From an uncultured Blautia sp. (GTDB taxonomy: Bacteria > Bacillota > Clostridia > Lachnospirales > Lachnospiraceae), in the NCBI GenBank assembly GCA_946629475.1, contig CAMOXX010000002.1:1-39683 (forward strand): a DNA stretch of 39,683 nt, in the 5' to 3' direction. The position numbers and the translations under genes are program-made. The notes under the pieces are model-generated. The model was given only the letters and a program-made list of their open reading frames with translations, did no database searches and had not been told where the DNA came from. Position 1 is the stretch's first letter. Each line of letters begins with the position of its first letter. Below are positions 15,527 to 23,943 of the stretch, one piece after another.

Positions 15527-18500
15527 ATGCAGATACGAAAGTTGGTGAAAATTGTGGATAAAGAGGAATTTCGTATCAAATTAGACCAGATCAATCATCT
15601 TGTTGAGGCAAAGGATTATAAAGGGGCGATGGAAGTAGTCGACAGCATCGACTGGCGCCGTGTGAAAAATGTGCGCACTTTGTGTGTTGTCGGTGAAATT
15701 TATGCCGCAAATAAACGATATGAGGACAGCAGGGATATCTTTCTTTTAGCATATCACAGAGCTTCCATCGGCAAGAATATTCTTGTCCGCCTTGTCGAAG
15801 TTTGTCTTAAAATGAATGAAATTGACGAGGCAATGGAGTATTATGAGGAATTTTGTTCTGTAGCTCCAAACGATAATACAGCCTATATCCTGAGATATAA
15901 AATTCTGAGGGCAAAAAATGCGCCTGTTGAGGATCAGATTCAGGTCCTGGAGGAATATAAAAGCAGGGAATTTACAGAAAAATGGTCTTATGAGCTGGCG
16001 AAGCTTTATTATAAAGCAGGCCTTCAGGATAAGGCAGAAGATACCTGCAGTGAAATTATCCTGTGGTTCAGTGAAGGCAATTATGTGATGAAAGCCTATG
16101 AATTGAAGATGAAAATGGGCGTCATCACGGATTCCGAAAAGCAGCGTTTCGAAGCTTCACAGGCGGAAATCGAAAAAAGTAAAGAAGTTCCGAAGAAAGA
16201 GATTCCAAAAGAGAAAGCTGCAAAGGAGGCAACTCCAAAGGAAGCAGCCTCCAAAGAAAAAGCCTCTGAGGAAGAAACCACAGAGGAAAAGTCTTCTGCA
16301 GAAGAAGCTGCGGAGAAAACAGTTTCTGAAGAAGAAACCGGGGAGGAAGAGTCTTCCACAGAAACGGATTCTGAGAAAATAATCTCCGAAGAGACAGCTC
16401 CTGTGGAAGAAGTCTCTGAGGAAGTTTTGGAGAAAGAGATTCCGGAAGAAGAAACATCAGAGGAAGAGTCTTTCAAAAAGGCAGCTCCGAAAAAAGAGAA
16501 ATTTACAATTGTAGAAGAGATTTCTTCGGAAGAACCTTCCGATGAAGAAGAGACAGAGAATCAGGAAACAGAAGAGCTGCCTGAACCATCAGAGGATCTG
16601 GAGAAAGAAGAATCAGATGAAAGAGAGCCGGAAAAGACAGGATCGGATGATATTGAAGGCGATGAATCCGAAGACGGTGAGGAAATTTCAGAAGAAGCAG
16701 GACAGGAAGACAGCTTCGAAGAAGAAGAGGAGGAAGATAGCTTTGAAGATGCTGAGGAAGCTTTTGAAGATGACGGGTCTCCTCTGATTGACAATATTGA
16801 AATAGACAATGAAAAAGAACTGAAAGAGACGGAAACTCTCTCGGAGAGAATTGTAAAAGGATTGAGGGATCTTTTTGGAGGCCGGAGAAGGGCTGAAGAG
16901 AATGATGAAGAGGAAGATCTCGAAGAAGAGGAAGAGGATGAACTGAAAGAAGAACAGGATGAGGAAATTCAGTTCCCGGATTCTTATGATTCTGATGATG
17001 AAGAGGATGAAGAAGCCGGTTCGGAAATCCCCGAGGATGATTCTGACGAGGACTCTGACGAAGAAAACTATGACGAGGATATCGACGAAGATCTTGAAGA
17101 AGAATTTGACGAAGATTCAGAAGAAGAAGTAATAGAGAAGCCGAAAAAAGAATCGAAAAAGAGAGAATTCCGTTTCCTTCTTCCAAGATCCAGAAAAGCC
17201 CAGAAGGATGTAAAAAAAGATCAGCCGGAGGAAGAGGAGCAGGAGAAGGAAGCCCGGGAGCCGGAAGAGGAATTTAATCTGGAAGATACAATTCTCGCTG
17301 CAGCCTTTGAACAGGGAATCGATATTCCCGGTGCCTCCAACGAAAAAAAGCCTGTGAAGGAAGAAAAAGCATCTGACAGTTCCGAAAGTGTTCCTGAAGA
17401 AGACGATGAAGAACCTGTGATCATCGAAAAGATGATCAATGCAGAGGAAGAAAAATCCATTCAGTCGCTGGAGAAAAAGGCGAAAAAGCTGTCGGAAGAG
17501 AAATCAGAAGATCTGTCGGAGGATGTCCCTGATCTGATTATGCCGGATCTGAATTCTTTAACTGAGGATGAGGACGAAACAGAAGAGGAAATCATCCTGG
17601 AAAAAGAGGAAACGAGTCCGGATGAGGAGAATGATGATTTTGTAGCCGAGATTGTTGAAGGCGAAAATGAAGAAGATATTGATGAGGAGGAATTTCTCAT
17701 CACCGGAGTTATCGGCGAGGACGATGATGAAGATTCCGTGATCATCGATGATGACGAGGATTCTTCGGATGAAGATGAAGATACAATAGAGGATTTTATC
17801 GAATCACTTCAGCCGAGATCACTTGATGATCCTTTGAATATCATTCCCAGGAGCAAGGAACTGACAGAAGAAGAGATTAAGCTGTTCTCCTATTTTGTGA
17901 TTGTTCCCGGTATGAAGGAACAGATTGTGGATGCGCTGTATGATGTACAGATCGAAGCGTCAAAAAGAACATCCAGCGCAGGAAATATCATCGTAATGGG
18001 GGGACCGGAATCCGGAAAGACAAGATTGATTTCGGGTCTGATTCCTGCAATTTGTAAAGAATTGAATCTTGAGGCATCGAAGGTCGCTTATGTTTTTGCG
18101 GAGCAGATTAACGGCAAGGATCTGAAAAAGGTGATTCAGAGACTTTCGGGAGGTTTTCTTGTTATTGAAAACGCGAATCAGCTCGATCAGGAGACGGCCG
18201 CTAAGCTTACAAAGCTCATGGATGGGGATACCCAGGGGATGATCTTTATCCTTGAGGATGATAAGATAGGAATGCGCAAGATGATGGCAAGATATCCGAA
18301 GCTTGCAAAGAAATTTACATCTGTGATCAATATCCCTGTCTTTACGAATGACGAGCTTGCGAATTTCGCGAAAATATACGCGATGGAAAACGGATACCGG
18401 ATTGACAATAAAGGAATGCTTTCTCTTTATAATATGATCAGTATCAACCAGAAAGAGGATATGCCTATGAACATAGGTGCCGTAAAAGAAATGGTTGATG

Positions 18501-18619
18501 CCGCGATTTCGAAGAGTCAGGGAGGTATCGCTCTTTTCCGTAAAAATGCTTCAAAGAAACGCATGGATCAGAATGGATTCATCGTACTGTATGAAAAAGA
18601 CTTTGTAAAAGGAAAATAA
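15527..18619 (+). CDS. TPR protein with long acidic linker and degenerate AAA-like C-terminal domain
   Basis: Function unknown; 1030 residues. Residues about 10-200 are helical TPR-like repeats (for example DEAMEYYEEFCSVAPNDN and YELAKLYYKAGLQDKAEDT). Residues about 205-785 are Glu/Asp/Ser/Lys-rich low complexity, surely disordered, with long Glu runs. Residues about 810-1010 resemble a SpoVK/CbbX/EccA-like AAA domain: Walker A GGPESGKT (825-832), a Walker B-like GFLVIENANQL (876-886) where the usual DE is EN, then YPKLAKKF at the place of NPGLRSRF, and a lid FTNDELANFAKIYAMENGYRID. EccA also has TPR plus AAA order, but no type VII secretion genes are nearby. The ATG has no clear ribosome site; an in-frame GTG at 15554 preceded by GGTGA is a good alternative (MDKEEFRIKLDQI). 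It has its own promoter, and rsmA follows by 20 bases. The TPR part recalls a conserved Lachnospiraceae family. Confidence 0.88.
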   Translation: MQIRKLVKIVDKEEFRIKLDQINHLVEAKDYKGAMEVVDSIDWRRVKNVRTLCVVGEIYAANKRYEDSRDIFLLAYHRASIGKNILVRLVEVCLKMNEIDEAMEYYEEFCSVAPNDNTAYILRYKILRAKNAPVEDQIQVLEEYKSREFTEKWSYELAKLYYKAGLQDKAEDTCSEIILWFSEGNYVMKAYELKMKMGVITDSEKQRFEASQAEIEKSKEVPKKEIPKEKAAKEATPKEAASKEKASEEETTEEKSSAEEAAEKTVSEEETGEEESSTETDSEKIISEETAPVEEVSEEVLEKEIPEEETSEEESFKKAAPKKEKFTIVEEISSEEPSDEEETENQETEELPEPSEDLEKEESDEREPEKTGSDDIEGDESEDGEEISEEAGQEDSFEEEEEEDSFEDAEEAFEDDGSPLIDNIEIDNEKELKETETLSERIVKGLRDLFGGRRRAEENDEEEDLEEEEEDELKEEQDEEIQFPDSYDSDDEEDEEAGSEIPEDDSDEDSDEENYDEDIDEDLEEEFDEDSEEEVIEKPKKESKKREFRFLLPRSRKAQKDVKKDQPEEEEQEKEAREPEEEFNLEDTILAAAFEQGIDIPGASNEKKPVKEEKASDSSESVPEEDDEEPVIIEKMINAEEEKSIQSLEKKAKKLSEEKSEDLSEDVPDLIMPDLNSLTEDEDETEEEIILEKEETSPDEENDDFVAEIVEGENEEDIDEEEFLITGVIGEDDDEDSVIIDDDEDSSDEDEDTIEDFIESLQPRSLDDPLNIIPRSKELTEEEIKLFSYFVIVPGMKEQIVDALYDVQIEASKRTSSAGNIIVMGGPESGKTRLISGLIPAICKELNLEASKVAYVFAEQINGKDLKKVIQRLSGGFLVIENANQLDQETAAKLTKLMDGDTQGMIFILEDDKIGMRKMMARYPKLAKKFTSVINIPVFTNDELANFAKIYAMENGYRIDNKGMLSLYNMISINQKEDMPMNIGAVKEMVDAAISKSQGGIALFRKNASKKRMDQNGFIVLYEKDFVKGK

Positions 18620-18639
18620 AACAGAAAGAGAAAAATAAA

Positions 18640-19515
18640 ATGGCCGGACCTTATCTTGGAAATGCAAAGAATACAATGGATGTAATCAGGAGGTATGACT
18701 TTGCTTTCCAGAAGAGGTTCGGCCAGAATTTTCTCATTGATGAGAATATTCTGAAGAAAATTGTCGAGTCTGCGGAAATATCGGGGGATGACTGCGTTCT
18801 GGAAATCGGCCCGGGAATCGGTACTCTGACACAGTATCTTGCGTCGGATGCCGGAAAAGTGATTGCTGTGGAGATTGACAGGAATCTGATTCCTGTTCTG
18901 CATGATACACTGAAGGAATGGAACAACGTCGAAATCATTAATCAGGATATTCTGAAAACAGATCTGTTCAGCCTTGCAGCAGAGAAAAATGACGGGAAGA
19001 ACTTTAAGACCGTAGCAAATCTTCCTTATTACATAACAACTCCGATTATCATGCATCTTCTGGAGAGTAATGTTCCCGTTGATTCCATTACGGTAATGAT
19101 TCAGAAGGAAGTGGCAGAACGCATGCAGGCTGAGCCCGGGAGCAAGGATTACGGGGCTTTGTCTCTTGCTGTGCAGTATTATTCGGAAGCCAGAGTGATC
19201 GTGAAGGTTCCGTGCACTTCATTTATACCCCGCCCGAAGGTTGAGAGTGAGGTTATTCATCTGAAAAAATACAAGGAACCGCCTGTGAAGGTGAGTGACA
19301 GGGATCTGATGTTCAAAATCATCAGGGCATCCTTTAATCAGCGCAGGAAAACTCTGGCCAATGGAATTAAGAATGCTTCCGGTTTAAGCTATACGAGGGA
19401 AAATGTGGAGGATGTGCTGAAAACCTGCGGTTATTCTGCTTCCGTCAGGGGAGAGCAGCTTCCTCTCAGTGATTTTGCGAGAATCACGGATCTGCTGAAA
19501 ATGAGATATTCCTGA
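18640..19515 (+). CDS. rsmA: 16S rRNA (adenine-N6,N6)-dimethyltransferase RsmA (KsgA)
   Basis: Dimethylates the two adjacent adenines in helix 45 of 16S rRNA late in 30S assembly. 291 residues. The N-terminal FQKRFGQNFLIDENIL, the SAM site VLEIGPGIGTLTQYLA (about 53-68), and the catalytic NLPYYITTPIIMHLLE (about 127-142) are all canonical, and the C-terminal FIPRPKVESEVIHLK and FNQRRKTLANG are family marks. Only a weak ribosome site precedes the ATG (GAAAGAG). It lies 20 bases after the TPR gene and ends in a terminator. Confidence 0.97.
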   Translation: MAGPYLGNAKNTMDVIRRYDFAFQKRFGQNFLIDENILKKIVESAEISGDDCVLEIGPGIGTLTQYLASDAGKVIAVEIDRNLIPVLHDTLKEWNNVEIINQDILKTDLFSLAAEKNDGKNFKTVANLPYYITTPIIMHLLESNVPVDSITVMIQKEVAERMQAEPGSKDYGALSLAVQYYSEARVIVKVPCTSFIPRPKVESEVIHLKKYKEPPVKVSDRDLMFKIIRASFNQRRKTLANGIKNASGLSYTRENVEDVLKTCGYSASVRGEQLPLSDFARITDLLKMRYS

Positions 19516-19520
19516 AAAGA

Positions 19521-19557
19521 AAAAAAGTACCCAGTGGAAGAGCTGGATACTTTTTTT
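19521..19557 (+). terminator. Terminator of rsmA
   Basis: AAAAAAGTA-C-CCAG (19521-19534) pairs with CTGG-A-TACTTTTTT (19543-19556) with one mismatch and an 8-base loop; seven T follow the stem base. It lies 6 bases past the rsmA stop. Confidence 0.8.
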
Positions 19558-19562
19558 CTTTA

Positions 19563-19851
19563 AGTTAAAAGGAAGGAGAGTTGACAGCTTTGAAACTGTC
19601 AACATATGAAAAAGAAATATAAAAATAATGTTGGCTATATTATTTTTATATCGTTATTCTAAAGGGAAAATATGAGTAAATAATGATATTTATGTAAACA
19701 AATTATGAACTTAGACGCAATATTTCATGAATAGATTACAATATAATTTCATGTTTGTATTTCGCCCTACATGATAGTATAATGATAGTAACTGCCGGGG
19801 TTTTATGCCGGGTGTTGTAATCATATCAATAAATGAAAAGAGGGTATTCCA
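19563..19851 (+). other. AT-rich intergenic leader of the S1 protein gene
   Basis: 289 bases without a convincing gene. Near its start GTTGACAG (19580-19587) and CTGTCAAC (19596-19603) form a perfect 8-base hairpin right behind GGAAGGAGA. An 18-codon frame starts at ATG 19606 (MKKKYKNNVGYIIFISLF) but has no accessible ribosome site. The middle (19620-19750) is very AT-rich with no pattern I recognise. A promoter lies at 19755-19783, then TGCCGGG is repeated at 19793 and 19807. Confidence 0.5.
19755..19783 (+). promoter_or_regulatory. Promoter of the S1-repeat protein operon
   Basis: TTGTAT (19755-19760), 17 bases, TATAAT (19778-19783). The -10 is perfect and the -35 keeps TTG. Start near 19790 gives a leader of about 60 bases; AAAGAGGG precedes the ATG at 19852. 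Confidence 0.65.
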
Positions 19852-20760
19852 ATGTCAGAGACAATGAAAGATTACGAACAGGAACTGGAAGCTTCCTTCA
19901 AAAAAGTAGAAGAGGGAGATATTTTGAGCGGTACTGTAATCAGCGTAGATGAAAAAGAGGTTGTGATCGACCTCAAGTATTATGCTGAAGGCATTATCCC
20001 CGCAGAAGATTATTCAAGAGAACCCGGTTTCAGTCTTAAGGAACAGGTACATGTTGGGGATGAGGTATCTGCTACCGTCGTCAAAAAAGATGATGGACAT
20101 GGAAATATCCTTCTTTCAAAAGTGGAAGCAAACGATGTTCTTTCCTGGAAAAAGCTGGAGGAACTCAAAAATTCGGGTGAAGTGATCGATGTCACCGTAA
20201 AAGGCGTTGTTAAAGGCGGCGTCATTGCATATGTAGAGGATGTCAGAGGTTTTATTCCCGCATCCAAGCTTTCGGATTCTTATGTTGAGGATACAAATGA
20301 GTATCTTAATAAGACTATCCAGGTTCAGGTGTTTGATGTTGACAAGGAGAAAAACCGCCTGATTCTTTCGGCCCGTGAAGTTCTGAGGAAAAAAGCAGCT
20401 GAGGAGAGAAAGAACAGGATTGCGAGCGTTCAGGTAGGAATGATCACCGAAGGTATTGTTGAGACCATTCAGCCTTACGGAGTATTTGTCAGCCTTGGAA
20501 AAGGACTGTCAGGACTGGTTCATATTTCCCAGATCAGCGAAAAGAGGATCAAGGATCCCTCTGAGGTTCTGGAAAAGGGCGATAAGGTAAAGGTTAAAGT
20601 CATCGGCATCAAGGATGGAAAAATCAGCCTGAGCATGAAACAGGCAGGAAATGAAACTCCTGCGGAGACAGAGAGAGAATTTATTATTGATATTCCGGGA
20701 TCAAATGAGCAGGCTACTACTTCTCTTGCTTCCCTTTTCGCGAATATCAGGCTGGATTGA
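19852..20760 (+). CDS. S1 RNA-binding domain protein (RpsA-like, three S1 repeats)
   Basis: 302 residues with three S1 folds: about 21-92 (GDILSGTVISVDEKEVVIDLKYYAEGIIP), 108-178 (GEVIDVTVKGVVKGGVIAYVEDVRGFIPASKLS) and 196-263 (GMITEGIVETIQPYGVFVSLGKGLSGLVHISQIS). Firmicutes carry short S1-like proteins of this kind, which may bind mRNA or the ribosome; many lack the full six-repeat protein of E. coli. It may be annotated as 30S ribosomal protein S1. The acidic N-terminus (EQELEASFKKVEEGD) is typical. A pyrophosphatase gene follows 15 bases later with its own ribosome site, so they form an operon. Confidence 0.88.
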   Translation: MSETMKDYEQELEASFKKVEEGDILSGTVISVDEKEVVIDLKYYAEGIIPAEDYSREPGFSLKEQVHVGDEVSATVVKKDDGHGNILLSKVEANDVLSWKKLEELKNSGEVIDVTVKGVVKGGVIAYVEDVRGFIPASKLSDSYVEDTNEYLNKTIQVQVFDVDKEKNRLILSAREVLRKKAAEERKNRIASVQVGMITEGIVETIQPYGVFVSLGKGLSGLVHISQISEKRIKDPSEVLEKGDKVKVKVIGIKDGKISLSMKQAGNETPAETEREFIIDIPGSNEQATTSLASLFANIRLD

Positions 20761-20775
20761 CGGAGGACTCTGCCA

Positions 20776-22443
20776 ATGAAGCGACAGGATAAGATTTATA
20801 TCATCGGGCATAAAAACCCTGATACGGATTCAATCTGTTCTGCCATTGCTTATGCAGATATTAAAAACAGGACTACCCAGGGAAAAAAATATATTCCAAA
20901 AAGAGCAGGCCAGCTGAATGAGGAGACAGAGTATGTTCTGAGCCGGTTTGGGGTTCAGCCGCCGGGATATGTTTCTAATATCGGAACTCAGGTGAAGGAT
21001 ATGGAAATCCAGACAAATCCTGAAGCCGACAAATCCATTTCTCTGAAAAATGCCTGGGATCTGATGCAGAGCCAGGGAATCATGACACTTCCGGTCTGCA
21101 ATGAAAAAGGAACGCTGGAAGGGCTCATTACGATCTCTGATATTGCCCAGACATATATGGATACGCAGGACAGTTATCTTCTTTCCAATGCGAGAACACA
21201 GTACCGGAGGATTGCCGAGACGATTGACGGCGTGGTGATCGAAGGCAACGAACATGGCTATTTTATAAAGGGCAAGGTCCTGGTGTGTACGGCACGGCCG
21301 GACATGATGCGGGATTATATCGAGGAAGATGATATGCTCATTGTCGGTGACAGGGAGGAGGACCACCTGGCAGCGATAGAAGAAAATGTGAGCTGTATTA
21401 TTGTTGGAATGGGAATCGAGGTTTCTGATACCGTAAGGAATCTGGCCCGCGAAAAAGATATCGTCATTATCATGTCGCCTTTTGATACTTTTACGATCGC
21501 CAGACTGATCAACCAGAGTATCCCGATCAGGTACATTATGAAGACTGACAACCTGGTCACCTTCAATACAGAGGATTTTACAGATGATATCCAGGAGGTC
21601 ATCGCGAAAAAGAAGCATCATGCATTTCCGGTGATCGACAGTAACGGCAGATGTATCGGAACAATTTCCCGCCGCAATTTCCTCGACATGAGAAGAAAAA
21701 AAGTCATTCTTGTAGATCACAATGAGAGGGACCAGGCGGTAGATAATATTGAAAAGGCCGAAATTCTGGAAATTATCGACCATCATAAGCTGGGATCTCT
21801 CGAGACAAGAACGCCGATTTCGTTCCGAAATGAGCCGGTAGGCTGCACAGCGACGATCCTTTATGAAATATATGGGGATCAGAAGCTTGAAATCCCGGAA
21901 AAAATCGCGGGTCTCCTTTGTTCGGCAATTATTTCGGATACTTTGATGTTCCGGTCTCCGACCTGTACGCTTCGGGATAAAATGGCAGCAGGAGCTCTCG
22001 CTTTGATTGCCGGAATTGATATTGAAAAGCATGCGAAGGACATGTTTAAGGCCGGCAGCAATCTGAAGGATAAAGCGCCGGAAGAAATCTTTTATCAGGA
22101 TTATAAAAAGTTTATCGCGGAGGGCGATATTTCATTCGGTGTCGGACAGATCAGTTCCATGGACGCGGATGAGCTGGTTATGATTAAAGAGAAGCTTCTT
22201 CCATTCCTTGTAAATGAATGCGGAAAACATGATATCAGCAAAGTTTATTTTATGCTGACGAATATTATTGATGAAACAACGGAGCTGATCTTCTATGGAG
22301 AAGGCAGTGAGGAGATGGCTAGCATTGCGTTTAATAAACAGGCGGAAAACGGTTCGTTTATCCTTCCTGGTGTTGTATCCCGCAAAAAACAGCTGATTCC
22401 TGCCATGATGGATGCAGCCTCCCGTATGGAGTCAGGTTTTTAG
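20776..22443 (+). CDS. Manganese-dependent inorganic pyrophosphatase with CBS/DRTGG regulatory insert
   Basis: Family II pyrophosphatase of the DHH superfamily, hydrolysing PPi to phosphate. 555 residues, much longer than plain family II enzymes (about 310) because of a regulatory insert. Catalytic parts: GHKNPDTDSI (11-20) metal ligands, then VDHNERDQ and EIIDHHKLG (the DHH motif) after the insert, and the C-terminal DHHA2 domain. The insert reads as CBS (LMQSQGIMTLPVCNEKGTLEGLITISDIA), a DRTGG-like domain, then a second CBS (KKKHHAFPVIDSNGRCIGTISRRNFL). In characterised clostridial relatives the CBS pair binds AMP, ADP or Ap4A and controls activity. Second gene after the S1 protein. The ribosome site is CGGAGGA. 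Confidence 0.93.
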   Translation: MKRQDKIYIIGHKNPDTDSICSAIAYADIKNRTTQGKKYIPKRAGQLNEETEYVLSRFGVQPPGYVSNIGTQVKDMEIQTNPEADKSISLKNAWDLMQSQGIMTLPVCNEKGTLEGLITISDIAQTYMDTQDSYLLSNARTQYRRIAETIDGVVIEGNEHGYFIKGKVLVCTARPDMMRDYIEEDDMLIVGDREEDHLAAIEENVSCIIVGMGIEVSDTVRNLAREKDIVIIMSPFDTFTIARLINQSIPIRYIMKTDNLVTFNTEDFTDDIQEVIAKKKHHAFPVIDSNGRCIGTISRRNFLDMRRKKVILVDHNERDQAVDNIEKAEILEIIDHHKLGSLETRTPISFRNEPVGCTATILYEIYGDQKLEIPEKIAGLLCSAIISDTLMFRSPTCTLRDKMAAGALALIAGIDIEKHAKDMFKAGSNLKDKAPEEIFYQDYKKFIAEGDISFGVGQISSMDADELVMIKEKLLPFLVNECGKHDISKVYFMLTNIIDETTELIFYGEGSEEMASIAFNKQAENGSFILPGVVSRKKQLIPAMMDAASRMESGF

Positions 22444-22456
22444 GATATTCTGTCCC

Positions 22457-22485
22457 TTGCAATAATCATAGAAAGCTGTTATAAT
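22457..22485 (+). promoter_or_regulatory. Promoter of murA
   Basis: TTGCAA (22457-22462), 17 bases, TATAAT (22480-22485). Start near 22492 leaves a leader of about 110 bases before the murA ATG. Confidence 0.78.
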
Positions 22486-22506
22486 AGCAAATTGATTTTG
22501 TATCTG

Positions 22507-22566
22507 AAATACGAATGAGGGGTTCGTATTTACACACAGGGGTGTTGAAAACGGTTTTTCCGTTTT
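22507..22566 (+). promoter_or_regulatory. Two-hairpin leader upstream of murA
   Basis: Hairpin 1: AAATACGAA (22507-22515) and TTCGTATTT (22523-22531), nine perfect pairs with loop TGAGGGG. Hairpin 2: AAAACGG (22548-22554) and CCGTTTT (22560-22566) with a T5 loop and one more T behind. Both would be in the 5' leader made from the 22457 promoter. They could be an attenuator or stability element; no known riboswitch is recognised. Confidence 0.5.
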
Positions 22567-22603
22567 TACAGAATCATGAGGAGTATAATAATAGAGGTGT
22601 AAA

Positions 22604-23896
22604 ATGGAACAGTATATCATTAAAGGCGGTAATCCGCTTGTTGGTGAAGTGGATATTGCCGGAGCAAAGAATGCTGCTCTGGCTATTCTTGCTGCCGCAA
22701 TTATGACAGATGAAACAATTCTGATCGAAAATCTTCCGGATGTAAGGGATATCAATGTTCTTCTGGAAGCGATTGAGGGAATTGGCGCAATTGTCAACAG
22801 AATCGACAGGTCAACAGTTCGAATCAATGGTTCAACGATCCGTGATGTGAGCGTTGATTATGAGTTTATCAAAAAAATCCGTGCCTCTTACTATCTTCTT
22901 GGTGCTCTGCTTGGAAAATACAGACATGCAGAGGTACCTCTTCCGGGCGGCTGCAATATTGGAAGCAGGCCGATCGACCAGCACCTGAAGGGCTTTAAAG
23001 CGCTTGGTGCTGATGTTGATATACTGCACGGAGCGATTATTGCAAAAGCGGACAATCTTCATGGGAGCCATATTTATCTGGATGTGGTCTCGGTTGGCGC
23101 TACGATCAATATTATGATGGCAGCAGCGATGGCTCCCGGAAGAACCACCATTGAAAATGCGGCAAAAGAGCCCCATGTGGTAGACGTTGCTAACTTTTTG
23201 AACAGCATGGGCGCGAATATTAAAGGCGCAGGTACGGATGTGATCCGGATTAAAGGTGTCGAAAAGCTCCATAAAACAGAGTATTCAATTATCCCGGATC
23301 AGATTGAGGCGGGAACATTTATGTTCGCTGCTGCCGCAACCGGCGGAGATATCACGGTGAGAAACGTGATTCCGAAGCATCTCGAAGCTACAACCGCCAA
23401 GCTGGAAGAAATCGGATGTGAGGTGGAAGAGTTTGATGACGCAGTACGCGTCCGGGCTTCCCGCCGTCTGAGAAGAACAAATGTAAAGACTTTGCCCTAT
23501 CCCGGATATCCGACGGATATGCAGCCGCAGATTACGGTTGCGCTTGCACTTGCAAAGGGTACCAGTATTGTAACAGAGAGTATTTTTGAAAACCGCTTTA
23601 AATATGCGGATGAGCTTACCCGGATGGGAGCCCATATTAAAGTCGAAGGAAATTCCGCGATCATTGATGGTGTTGACAGGCTGACAGGAGCCAGGGTCAG
23701 CGCACCGGACCTCCGCGCCGGAGCGGCGCTTGTAATTGCCGGGCTTGCGGCAGAGGGCATCACAATCGTGGATGATATTGTATATATTCAAAGAGGATAT
23801 GAGGATTTTGAAGGAAAGCTGAGAAGTCTCGGTGCCGAGATCGAAAAGGTTTCCAGTGAAAAAGAAATCCGGAAATTTCGTCTTAGAGTAGGGTGA
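22604..23896 (+). CDS. murA: UDP-N-acetylglucosamine 1-carboxyvinyltransferase MurA
   Basis: First committed step of peptidoglycan synthesis: transfers enolpyruvate from PEP to UDP-GlcNAc. 430 residues, usual length. The N-terminus VGEVDIAGAKNAALAILAAAI contains the K22-N23 pair used in substrate binding. The catalytic loop VPLPGGCNIGSRPIDQH has Cys117, the fosfomycin target in the family. The later LPYPGYPTDMQPQ and DLRAGAALVIAGLAA are family marks. Ribosome site AGAGGTG six bases from the ATG. Followed by metK after 47 bases with no terminator visible. Firmicutes often have two MurA copies; which one this is cannot be said. Confidence 0.96.
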   Translation: MEQYIIKGGNPLVGEVDIAGAKNAALAILAAAIMTDETILIENLPDVRDINVLLEAIEGIGAIVNRIDRSTVRINGSTIRDVSVDYEFIKKIRASYYLLGALLGKYRHAEVPLPGGCNIGSRPIDQHLKGFKALGADVDILHGAIIAKADNLHGSHIYLDVVSVGATINIMMAAAMAPGRTTIENAAKEPHVVDVANFLNSMGANIKGAGTDVIRIKGVEKLHKTEYSIIPDQIEAGTFMFAAAATGGDITVRNVIPKHLEATTAKLEEIGCEVEEFDDAVRVRASRRLRRTNVKTLPYPGYPTDMQPQITVALALAKGTSIVTESIFENRFKYADELTRMGAHIKVEGNSAIIDGVDRLTGARVSAPDLRAGAALVIAGLAAEGITIVDDIVYIQRGYEDFEGKLRSLGAEIEKVSSEKEIRKFRLRVG

Positions 23897-23943
23897 GAAT
23901 CTTTTTCTGCCCGAATTGTTTGAAAGGATGACAACATAAAAGT

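Noticed and set aside
16503-17186. Minus-strand frames rich in Leu, Ser and Pro
   Set aside because: Products of the purine-rich acidic linker of the plus-strand gene; low complexity and no start signals.
19606-19662. 18-codon gene after rsmA
   Set aside because: The ATG is next to a hairpin with no free ribosome site, and the frame is too short to support; kept only as a note in the leader entry.
23897-23943. SAM riboswitch before metK
   Set aside because: The gap is only 47 bases and shows no aptamer-like stems.
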